From the NCBI GenBank assembly GCA_964634815.1, contig CAZWMD010000004.1:71827-135826 (forward strand): 64,000 nucleotides of DNA, given 5' to 3'. Positions 8,021 to 15,641 of the stretch are shown here, one piece after another (position 1 is the stretch's first letter; every line of letters begins with the position of its first letter). The translations under genes and the position numbers were made by a program. Origin of the DNA: JALZVT01 sp964634815 (GTDB taxonomy: Bacteria; Pseudomonadota; Gammaproteobacteria; Pseudomonadales; Azotimanducaceae). A model generated the notes under the pieces. It ran no database searches. It was not told the DNA's origin and saw only the letters and a list, made by a program, of their open reading frames with translations.

Positions 8021-9355
8021 GTGAACAGCATTGCTGCAGGTGAGCGTGTCGCAGCGCGCCACCCTTACTCCGCCACCCCGTATCATCAGACTTCAGCCAT
8101 CCAAAAGCGTCACCGCGGCCGGAAATTGGCCAGCCTCTTTGCTTGTCTTTATCCCCTGCTGATGGTCTATGGTGCTACCGCAAACGCCTCGCAAGCCCTG
8201 CCACGCACGGGCTTGATCATGCATTTAGATTCCACGCTCGGTGTCCAAATCACCAACCAGAACATCAGTTATTGGTGGGATCAATCCGGTACCGGCAGAG
8301 ACCTCCGCGCGGCGGGTAGCCCTGCTCTGGTTTTTACTGGTCCCGCAGGCCTGCCCGTCATCGAGCTTGATTCCCTGTCTGATACTCTGAATCAGATCAG
8401 CCTCGCCACACTGCCAACACTCGACAACGATCGCACGCTGATTGTTCTTTCTTCGGCAACGGATAGCGAAGCCACTGTCGGCTACGGTGCCAAGGGTTGC
8501 GGCGCTTCGTTTGGACTGGACCAAAGTCTGGATGGCGCATCTTCGCTAACCCGGGGATGTGCCAGCGGAAACCTGTACTCAAAGGGCATGAGCGCGCCTG
8601 GAACCTGGAATCTGCATATTTTGTTGGTGCGAGCCGGGAGCTTCTTTCATCTGCGCAATGGCGAACTGGTAGACGGCCGCACACCCGCATTGGCCACCCA
8701 GACCGGTCCATTTGGCATACAGACCATCCCACATTCCGCCGCTGGAAAACTGCAATTGGCCACGATCCTGGCCTACGACCGGGCGCTGGGCAGCACAGAG
8801 CTTGACCAGGTGCAGCGCTACCTTGGCAGCAAATGGTTTGGCAATGCCTACCGCTACCAAACCGCTCCTGATCTAGCGCAGCTCGATCTGCCCCGACCAC
8901 ACATCGAGCTACGGCAGGCAAGCAACGCAGATCAGCAATTGGAGATCAGCTGGAGGGCGAGTTTTGCAGATAGCTGCCAGTCCGATACTGGCTGGTCTTC
9001 TTCCAGCGCCACCGCAGGCTCTGTGCTTGTTGACGGATCAGGCCCGGGCAGAAGCTACGGGCTTAATTGCTGGCACCGTACCGCAAGCGCCAGCAGCCAT
9101 ATTTCGACCACCACCAAACCCGTCCAGATCACCTGGCAGACCCCGCCTGGACAGGAAAATGTGACTGTGGGTTATCGCCTGTTTGTTGGCAGAGCATCGA
9201 GGCGTTATGACAGCGCGGTACCGGTCGCCGCCAACGTCACCAACTCTCATCAGTTTGAGCTCACACCGGGTCGCTACTTCGTCGCCATGAGCACCATAGG
9301 CCACGATGGTCACGAGAGTTCCCTGTCCGGTGAAATTGTGATCACGGTGGACTGA
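8021..9355 (+). CDS. secreted LamG/concanavalin-like and Fn3-like domain protein
   Basis: A 444-residue protein with a GTG start. A basic N-region is followed by a hydrophobic stretch ending YGATANASQ, a likely signal peptide. Residues from about 60 to 275 resemble LamG/concanavalin A-like jelly-roll domains (WWDQSGTGRDLRA, LYSKGMSAPGTWNLHILLVR, LATILAYDRALGSTELDQVQ). The C-terminal 90 residues look like an Fn3 or Ig-like fold (VGYRLFVGRASRRYD, FELTPGRYFVAMSTIG). No catalytic residues are recognised, so glycan or surface binding is the best guess. It is divergent from the cysteine peptidase gene, with 168 bp between them. Confidence 0.65.
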   Translation: MNSIAAGERVAARHPYSATPYHQTSAIQKRHRGRKLASLFACLYPLLMVYGATANASQALPRTGLIMHLDSTLGVQITNQNISYWWDQSGTGRDLRAAGSPALVFTGPAGLPVIELDSLSDTLNQISLATLPTLDNDRTLIVLSSATDSEATVGYGAKGCGASFGLDQSLDGASSLTRGCASGNLYSKGMSAPGTWNLHILLVRAGSFFHLRNGELVDGRTPALATQTGPFGIQTIPHSAAGKLQLATILAYDRALGSTELDQVQRYLGSKWFGNAYRYQTAPDLAQLDLPRPHIELRQASNADQQLEISWRASFADSCQSDTGWSSSSATAGSVLVDGSGPGRSYGLNCWHRTASASSHISTTTKPVQITWQTPPGQENVTVGYRLFVGRASRRYDSAVPVAANVTNSHQFELTPGRYFVAMSTIGHDGHESSLSGEIVITVD

Positions 9356-9492
9356 ACCCAACTGCCCCCAGCTGAGCAGATCAAGAGGGAGGGCCGACAG
9401 GGTTGGAGATCTGCCAATACTCCATCGAACAGACCTCTTGCAAGCTTCCACGCAGAAGCCGTGATAGAGTACGCCCTCCAGAAATCGCTCCC

Positions 9493-9517
9493 GTTGAATA
9501 ATTCCTTATAATTCAAC
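9493..9517 (+). promoter_or_regulatory. palindrome with embedded TATAAT upstream of EF-G gene
   Basis: Arms GTTGAAT (9493-9499) and ATTCAAC (9511-9517) form a perfect 7-bp inverted repeat with an 11-bp spacer. A perfect TATAAT (9507-9512) sits in its right half, about 46 bp before the EF-G start codon. No good -35 box is seen 16-18 bp upstream. It may be a promoter overlapped by an operator (inference). The 203 bp between the lectin-like gene and EF-G holds nothing else that I recognise. Confidence 0.4.
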
Positions 9518-9558
9518 AACTTATATAAATTTTAACCTAACTGCAGAAGTCCAAGCTC

Positions 9559-11646
9559 ATGACAGACCTGAACCTGTATCGAAACATCGGCATTTTTGCC
9601 CACGTTGACGCCGGCAAAACCACCACCACCGAGCGGATTCTCAAATTGACGGGCAAAATCCACAAGATTGGCGAAGTGCATGACGGCGCTGCAACCACCG
9701 ATTTTATGGAGCAGGAGCAAGAACGCGGCATTACCATTCAGTCAGCGGCGACCAGCTGTGAGTGGGATGGCCATCGGCTGAACATTATCGACACACCCGG
9801 ACACGTCGACTTCACCATTGAAGTCTACCGCTCGCTGAAAGTACTCGATGGCGGGGTTGGTGTGTTCTGTGGCTCTGGTGGTGTTGAACCCCAGTCAGAG
9901 ACCAACTGGCGTTACGCCAACGAATCTGAAGTCGCGCGCATCATCTTTGTGAACAAGCTCGATCGACTGGGCGCTGATTTCTACCGCGTGGTAGAACAGG
10001 TCAAGAAAGTGCTGGGCGCCAACCCTCTGGTCATGACGCTGCCCATTGGCGAAGAAGACGGATTCTGTGGCGTTGTCGATCTGCTGGAAATGAAAGCCTA
10101 TGTGTGGGATGACACCGGCAATCCAGAAGCCTTCGAAGTGAAGGACGTACCAGAGGATCTTGCTGACAAGGCAGCCGAGTTTCGCGAGCAAATGGTTGAG
10201 ACGGCTCTGGAGCAGGACGATGAGCTGATGGAAGCCTATCTGGAAGGTACTGAGCCCTCCGTTGCAGATCTCAAGAAGTGTATTCGCAAGGGCACCATCG
10301 CCCTCGACTTTTTCCCCACCTACTGTGGCTCTGCGTTCAAGAACAAGGGCATTCAGAACGTCCTCAACGCTGTTGTCGACTTCCTGCCTAACCCCACAGA
10401 AGTTAAGCCTCAGCCCGAAGTAGACCTTGAAGGCAACGAAACCGGCGAGTTCGCAGAGGTTTCTCCAGACCGCCCATTCCGGGCACTGGCATTCAAAATC
10501 ATGGACGACCGCTACGGCGCCCTGACATTTACCCGTGTCTACTCCGGCAAGATCAGCAAGGGCGACACCGTGCTCAACACGGCGACGGGAAAAACTGAAC
10601 GCATCGGTCGAATCATCGAGATGCATGCAGACGATCGCAATGAACTCGACTCCGCAACAGCCGGTGACATCATTGCTCTGCTCGGTATGAAAAACACACA
10701 AACCGGCCACACGCTGTGTGATCCAACAAATCCGGCAACACTCGAACCCATGGTTTTCCCGGATCCGGTGATTTCCATCGCTATCTCTCCTAAAGACAAA
10801 GCAGGAGCTGAGAAGATGGCCATGGCTATCAACAAGATGATTCAGGAAGACCCCTCATTCCGTGTCGAGACTGACGAAGAATCTGGTGAAACTATTATCA
10901 AGGGTATGGGCGAGCTGCATCTCGACATCAAGGTCGACATCCTGAAGCGAACTCACGGCGTTGAAGTGAATGTTGGTAAGCCTCAGGTGGCTTATCGTGA
11001 AACCATCACCCAGGCCATCGATGACAGTTACACCCACAAGAAGCAAACTGGTGGTTCGGGTCAGTTTGCAAAGATCGACTACCTCATCGAGCCTGGCGAG
11101 CAGAACAGCGGCTACGAGTTCGAATCAAAGGTAACAGGTGGCAACGTCCCACGTGAATTCTGGCCAGCAGTTGATAAAGGCTTCCGCAATTGCATGCTCG
11201 AAGGTGTGCTCGCAGGCTTCCCACTGCTTGATGTCAAGGTCACGCTCATGGATGGCGGTTTCCACCCGGTGGATTCCTCCGCGGTGGCCTATGAACTTGC
11301 TGCCCGAGCCGCCTATCGCCAGAGTATTCCAAAGGCTGGCCCGCAGCTGCTGGAACCCATTATGAAGGTCGACGTATATACCCCGGAAGATCACGTAGGT
11401 GACGTGATTGGTGATCTCAACCGTCGTCGTGGCATGATCAAGAATCAGGAAGCCGGAACCACCGGTGTTCGGGTGAAAGCTGATGCTCCGCTCTCGGAGA
11501 TGTTTGGTTATATCGGCGATCTGCGCACCATGACCTCCGGACGTGGCCAGTTCTCGATGGAGTTTTCACACTATGCTCCATGTCCTGCGAACATCGCAGA
11601 ACTGGTCATCCAGGAAACCAAAGAACGCAAGGCGGCTAAAAGCTAA
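9559..11646 (+). CDS. fusA: elongation factor G (second-type paralog)
   Basis: A full-length 695-residue translational GTPase that moves tRNA and mRNA through the ribosome. GTPase motifs are intact: P-loop AHVDAGKTTTT (residues 14-24), RGITI switch, DTPGH and NKLD. The domain order G, II, III, IV, V is complete, ending in a Lys-rich tail. The gene is not in an str operon (no rpsL, rpsG or tuf beside it). The wording of conserved blocks (DGAATTDFMEQE, CGSGGVEPQSETNWRYA) resembles the FusA2-type EF-G of pseudomonads as I recall it. It is probably a second copy used in elongation or recycling, while a main copy lies elsewhere (inference). Confidence 0.92.
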   Translation: MTDLNLYRNIGIFAHVDAGKTTTTERILKLTGKIHKIGEVHDGAATTDFMEQEQERGITIQSAATSCEWDGHRLNIIDTPGHVDFTIEVYRSLKVLDGGVGVFCGSGGVEPQSETNWRYANESEVARIIFVNKLDRLGADFYRVVEQVKKVLGANPLVMTLPIGEEDGFCGVVDLLEMKAYVWDDTGNPEAFEVKDVPEDLADKAAEFREQMVETALEQDDELMEAYLEGTEPSVADLKKCIRKGTIALDFFPTYCGSAFKNKGIQNVLNAVVDFLPNPTEVKPQPEVDLEGNETGEFAEVSPDRPFRALAFKIMDDRYGALTFTRVYSGKISKGDTVLNTATGKTERIGRIIEMHADDRNELDSATAGDIIALLGMKNTQTGHTLCDPTNPATLEPMVFPDPVISIAISPKDKAGAEKMAMAINKMIQEDPSFRVETDEESGETIIKGMGELHLDIKVDILKRTHGVEVNVGKPQVAYRETITQAIDDSYTHKKQTGGSGQFAKIDYLIEPGEQNSGYEFESKVTGGNVPREFWPAVDKGFRNCMLEGVLAGFPLLDVKVTLMDGGFHPVDSSAVAYELAARAAYRQSIPKAGPQLLEPIMKVDVYTPEDHVGDVIGDLNRRRGMIKNQEAGTTGVRVKADAPLSEMFGYIGDLRTMTSGRGQFSMEFSHYAPCPANIAELVIQETKERKAAKS

Positions 11647-11654
11647 GCCAGTAA

Positions 11655-12254
11655 ATGGCGACTCGCATCGGTCTAATCTCTGACACTCACATCCCGGAAG
11701 CCCGGGACAGCCTGTGGCCACAGATTGCCGATGCCTTCAGTGGCGTGGATATGATTTTCCACGCCGGTGATATCCATGATCTTTGGGTACTCGACGAACT
11801 GGAGAAATCCGCCCCCATATATGCCGCTCGCGGTAATGGCGAAGATGGCAGCGGCGGCCGCCCTGTTCAGCCTCAGGATGATCGCGTCAAGTACGCCTGG
11901 ACCCTGCACATTGAAGGTCTGACCATTGGACTGACGCACTACGTCCCAGTACCGGAACGACCACCAAACTTCACCCTTGAGCGATGGATCGAGCGATTCT
12001 TTCCGGACGAAAAGCCCGACGTAATCGTCTCTGGTGATACGCACCAGGAACGCATTATGACCATCAACGATGTGTACTGCGTGAATCCGGGCTCCGCTCT
12101 CTATCCGCACAACTACGACACCCAGTTTGGCACCATTGGTTATCTGGACCTCGATAACGGCAAGGCGGACGCCAGCATTTTTCTGCTTCAGGAGCAGGGA
12201 CTGGTGCCCTACGACTGGGACAATCCGCCTAAATGGCAGATACGACGCTCCTAG
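11655..12254 (+). CDS. metallophosphoesterase, YfcE/MJ0936-like
   Basis: A 199-residue cytosolic protein of the calcineurin-like phosphoesterase family. The two-metal site motifs are all present: DTH near residue 10, GDIHD near 38, GNGED (family GNxD/E), GLTH and GDTH. This set is typical of small YfcE/YmdB-like phosphodiesterases, whose natural substrates are mostly unknown. It starts 8 bp after the EF-G stop and is probably cotranscribed with it. No signal peptide. Confidence 0.82.
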   Translation: MATRIGLISDTHIPEARDSLWPQIADAFSGVDMIFHAGDIHDLWVLDELEKSAPIYAARGNGEDGSGGRPVQPQDDRVKYAWTLHIEGLTIGLTHYVPVPERPPNFTLERWIERFFPDEKPDVIVSGDTHQERIMTINDVYCVNPGSALYPHNYDTQFGTIGYLDLDNGKADASIFLLQEQGLVPYDWDNPPKWQIRRS

Positions 12255-12255
12255 T

Positions 12256-12699
12256 TCACTCCGCCTCCCGCGTCACCTCAGGCACTGCCAAAAACTCACC
12301 ACTTGCTGCTCTCGAGACCTCGAAGGTTGCAACGACAGCATTAGGATGAATACCTCCCTGTAAATGAGGGAACAACTCATCACCGCTGTTTTCAAACTCT
12401 GCAGGCTTGTCACCCACTGCGGCCACTCCTTCAAACACCACGTCAACCCCGCAGGCAGCGAGGCTCTCGATGGTCATCCGCAGGCACAACCAGTCACCAG
12501 GCACATCCTTGTAGAAGTGATTTGCCACCTGCAGCAGTTTTGCGGGATTTGCCGTCCCGTGAGTGAATCCGTCTTGCTCATAGGTGGGCGGGTAATACAC
12601 TTCCTGCTTCGCAAGACTCTCCCGCCAGAGCGACGCCTGGACCAGATGGTAAAGATAAGGGTGAGTTAGGTGAGCATCGGCTGGCATGTCGGTTGGCAC
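12256..12699 (-). CDS. DUF952 family protein
   Basis: A protein of about 147 residues. I start it at GTG 12699 because AGGAG lies 7 nt before it; the open frame reaches 12753 without a better site. Features fit the DUF952 family: LYHLVQASLWRESLAKQEVYYPPTYEQDGFTH near the N-terminus (His, then a DGFTH motif) and HLQGGIHPNAVV near the C-terminus. The family has an ADP-ribosyltransferase-like fold according to Pfam-style descriptions I recall; the function is unknown. It is convergent with the phosphoesterase, with 1 bp between stops. Confidence 0.75.
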   Translation of the reverse strand: MPTDMPADAHLTHPYLYHLVQASLWRESLAKQEVYYPPTYEQDGFTHGTANPAKLLQVANHFYKDVPGDWLCLRMTIESLAACGVDVVFEGVAAVGDKPAEFENSGDELFPHLQGGIHPNAVVATFEVSRAASGEFLAVPEVTREAE

Positions 12700-12760
12700 A
12701 CAGATTCTCCTGTTGGCTAAGATAGCTAATGAATGGCAATACACAAATGGCAAAAAATAA

Positions 12761-12970
12761 ATGCAAGAAACTGACTGGCAAAGCGCACCGCTAATCCGCG
12801 CAACTCAAATTACCAAGGACTTTCGCGTTACCCAGAACGTGATGCGTTTTTTCAAACGCTGTTGCGGCCAACACTTTGAGATGGAAAAAGAGTTCCAACA
12901 ATGGCTGTGCGATGGAACACCTAAAACTCTGGGCGAAGCTGCGGACGCCTGGAACGATTACAGCAAATAG
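12761..12970 (+). CDS. DUF6434 small protein
   Basis: A 69-residue protein. The pattern TKDFRVTQNVMRFFKRCCG, then HFEMEKEFQQWL and KTLGEAADAW, matches the DUF6434 domain, which usually follows a SAP DNA-binding domain. Here the SAP part is absent and the domain stands alone. It is divergent from the DUF952 gene (62 bp between the starts chosen). Function unknown. Confidence 0.6.
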   Translation: MQETDWQSAPLIRATQITKDFRVTQNVMRFFKRCCGQHFEMEKEFQQWLCDGTPKTLGEAADAWNDYSK

Positions 12971-12986
12971 ACAGAAACTTCTGAAA

Positions 12987-13364
12987 TTATTTCCAGACAA
13001 CGGCAACCTCCGCAGGTAGCGAGAGCATTTCCCGCTCCAATATTTCCTGCAGCAGACGCACAAATGCGTCATTCTCATCAAATGGGTTACGACCTAACAA
13101 GCGATCGATGAATGCCCCCGGTTTTGTAAGTCGAAGTTCGATCGATTGATCGTTATCTCTCAAGGGTAGCTTTTGCAGTCTGTAGTTCTGCGCAAAAACC
13201 GTGAGCTCAAGAAACTCTTTCTTACCTCGCATCACAAACTGGCTGTCACTTGTAAGACCCAGCTCTGTCAATCGTTGACCTACAAAGTCCAGAGTTACAA
13301 GTTCCTGCGAATTAGTCTCGTCAGCCTGGACACGATCAGCTCTGATAAGAAATACAGCTTTCAT
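12987..13364 (-). CDS. hypothetical protein downstream of amidohydrolase
   Basis: A protein of about 125 residues starting at ATG 13364, 13 bp after the stop of the amidohydrolase gene, so probably in the same transcript. It starts MKAVFLIRADRV and has alternating beta-like and helical stretches, with a C-terminal helix (NDAFVRLLQEILEREMLSLP). No signal peptide and no known motif are seen. Extension to 13406 is possible but would overlap the upstream gene. Confidence 0.55.
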   Translation of the reverse strand: MKAVFLIRADRVQADETNSQELVTLDFVGQRLTELGLTSDSQFVMRGKKEFLELTVFAQNYRLQKLPLRDNDQSIELRLTKPGAFIDRLLGRNPFDENDAFVRLLQEILEREMLSLPAEVAVVWK

Positions 13365-13377
13365 TTTGCAAAACCAG

Positions 13378-15015
13378 CTACTGAGATGTGTTTTTGGCAG
13401 CGGCAACCATACTCGCTACATCGGCCAATAACTTCTTCGCATCAAACAACACGCCATCCTTTACCGTATAGCTCACGCCACCTGCGCGCTCCAACTTATT
13501 GGTGGTGCGATCCAGGCGCATGTGTCCTGTGCCATATAACAGTTTGAAGTTAGCCACAGGGTTGCCTTTGACCAACAGGAAGTCCGCCTGTTTTCCAGGA
13601 GAGATCGAGCCAATGGAATCTTCCATACCAAGTAGTTCGGCGCCATTTAGCGTTGCTGCCTGTATGACCTCCAATGGATGGAAGCCGGCTTCCTGCAGCA
13701 ACTCAAGCTCTCGAATATAAGCAAAACCAAACAGTTTAAAGATGAAACCCGCATCGCTACCGGCCGCTACCCTGCCCCCGCGATTCTTGTAGTCATTCAC
13801 GAACTGCATCCATCTGGAAAAGTTATTGCGCCAGGCGACTTCATCAGCAGTTGTCCAGTCAAAATGGTACGAACCGTGCAAACGGGGATCTGGCAGGAAA
13901 AATTTTGCTAGCGCAGGCCAGGTATATTGGTTGTGCCATTCGGCATCCCGCGCGCGGGCAACATCGCGGTTAGCTTCATAGATAGTGAAGGTGGGAACAA
14001 GCGTGAAATCCAGTTCAACCAACTCCTGAAGCACGCTATTCCAGCGTGGTGTGCCAGGTCCCGCAGCCTGTTGCCACAACCGACCGGCCTGACCAAATCG
14101 CCACTGTTCGTCGGAGTAGTTGTAATCTGGCGGGTAGTCCTGAATCGTTCGATCGACAAACAGCGCCTCGGGCAGTCCGTACCAGTGCTCCATACTGTCG
14201 AGCCCGGCTCGGGCACTGTCCAAAACGTCTACGTGATACACACCGGTCTGATCATGATGGTTTGCCGTACCAAGACCGAGTTTCTGCGCGCTCTCATAAA
14301 CCGCGCTCACCGCCGCTTTAGTTCCACCTCTAAGCTTGATGCCCTCTGCTCCCGCAGCCGCCACCTTGCGAACCCATTTGCTGGCACCCAGGGCACTGGT
14401 GATCTGGGTACCGGGAAACATGGCATAAGGTACTATCCGCGGCGCACTGATGGTTCCGGCATCGCTACGCTTTGCATGCTCAACGGTCCAGCGTAACCCC
14501 ATAGTGGAACCTACTTCGCGCACGGTGGTGATTCCATGTGCCAGCCAAAGTTTGAATATATACTCGGGCGGTGTCACTGGCCCCGCCAGGCCCTGGGATG
14601 GAGTCCCTATATGGGCATGAGAGTCAATCAGGCCTGGCAAGGCGAACATGCCGGTCCCATCGAGCTCAAACTCCACGCCTTCTATCTCAGCCGCTGCACC
14701 CAGAATTTTGTCAAATTTGGCGCCCTTGATTAACAACGACACCGGACCCCGCGGCGGAGCCCCCAGACCGTCTACCAACATGACGTTACGAACTACCCAG
14801 GAATCGTAGGGCCCCCTGGCGTCGCCTTGTTGGCGATCCGGTGCCGGAGCCGGCAATTCAATGCCATAGCTCTCGGCTAAAGCCGCCCTCTCCTCCCCAG
14901 GGGCAATATCCTTGGGTGCGGCTTGCGCAGCCCACACGCTGCTAACCATCCAACCTGCCAGAAGACCAACGGTTACTGCAGCAATAAACTGCCCCGTAGC
15001 TCGCGTAGTTCCCAT
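13378..15015 (-). CDS. exported amidohydrolase (metallo-dependent hydrolase)
   Basis: A protein of about 545 residues from ATG 15015, which has AAGGTGG a few bases upstream. An N-terminal signal peptide ends near SVWAAQAAP, so it acts outside the cytoplasm. Amidohydrolase superfamily motifs are present: the HxH metal site in LIDSHAHIGTP, IKLRGGTKA with a candidate metal-bridging Lys, NHHDQTG, and the catalytic Asp in VAAGSDAGF. The C-terminus has the usual SISPGKQADFLLVKGNP segment that closes the beta-sandwich. The substrate is probably a cyclic amide or a peptide-like compound, as in imidazolonepropionase-like relatives, but this cannot be fixed from sequence. Confidence 0.8.
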   Translation of the reverse strand: MGTTRATGQFIAAVTVGLLAGWMVSSVWAAQAAPKDIAPGEERAALAESYGIELPAPAPDRQQGDARGPYDSWVVRNVMLVDGLGAPPRGPVSLLIKGAKFDKILGAAAEIEGVEFELDGTGMFALPGLIDSHAHIGTPSQGLAGPVTPPEYIFKLWLAHGITTVREVGSTMGLRWTVEHAKRSDAGTISAPRIVPYAMFPGTQITSALGASKWVRKVAAAGAEGIKLRGGTKAAVSAVYESAQKLGLGTANHHDQTGVYHVDVLDSARAGLDSMEHWYGLPEALFVDRTIQDYPPDYNYSDEQWRFGQAGRLWQQAAGPGTPRWNSVLQELVELDFTLVPTFTIYEANRDVARARDAEWHNQYTWPALAKFFLPDPRLHGSYHFDWTTADEVAWRNNFSRWMQFVNDYKNRGGRVAAGSDAGFIFKLFGFAYIRELELLQEAGFHPLEVIQAATLNGAELLGMEDSIGSISPGKQADFLLVKGNPVANFKLLYGTGHMRLDRTTNKLERAGGVSYTVKDGVLFDAKKLLADVASMVAAAKNTSQ

Positions 15016-15110
15016 TAACCCACCTTGATACGAATAACTGGGCGCAATATAACAGCCACAATTGGGTACCACATGCCGCGAGCCATTAACCCTGTGGTAG
15101 CGTTAGCCCT

Positions 15111-15635
15111 ATGACAAAAAATACAGATTCTCAGATCTCAGCCGAACTCTGTTCGGGAAAATTGAACGACATAAAGTGGATGTGTGGCCCCTGGCGAGGC
15201 GAACTTGGGCCTCAGCGTGTACAGGAACACTGGAGTGATCCAGAGAGCGGTACCATGTCAACGATGGTGAGGCTGCTCAGCGGCGACACAACCGACATGA
15301 TTGAGCTGATTTGTATCACCGAGCAAGAAAATACGCTGGTGCTGCATCTACGACAGTTCAGTCCGGAACTGGCTCTGCGCACGTCGCAGACCATGCGGCT
15401 CGCCGAAATCGGCGATCAAACTGTCGCCTTTGTGTGCGACCACCCCGATGAACCCAGAGAACCCGATGCCCTGGCATCAATTCCACGCCTCGAGTATCGC
15501 GCCATCCACTCCGAGAGCGACCCAAAGAACGCACCAGAGACGATGGAAGTCCATGTGAGCGTTGCTAACCCTGCAGCGCCCGACCAACCCATAGTGGTCA
15601 CCGCACAGCTGCACCGACCCCTTGCATCAGCGTAG
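15111..15635 (+). CDS. DUF6265 family protein
   Basis: A 174-residue cytosolic protein. The start LNDIKWMCGPWRGELGPQRV followed by EHWSDPESGTMSTMVRLL resembles the DUF6265 family (lipocalin-like beta barrel, function unknown). It lies 6 bp before the PEP carboxylase gene on the same strand and is probably cotranscribed with it. It is divergent from the amidohydrolase, about 95 bp apart. Confidence 0.65.
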   Translation: MTKNTDSQISAELCSGKLNDIKWMCGPWRGELGPQRVQEHWSDPESGTMSTMVRLLSGDTTDMIELICITEQENTLVLHLRQFSPELALRTSQTMRLAEIGDQTVAFVCDHPDEPREPDALASIPRLEYRAIHSESDPKNAPETMEVHVSVANPAAPDQPIVVTAQLHRPLASA

Positions 15636-15641
15636 AGCCCC

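Noticed and set aside
9895..10710. 271-codon open frame opposite the EF-G gene
   Set aside because: Shadow of the conserved EF-G reading frame, without a ribosome site or known family.
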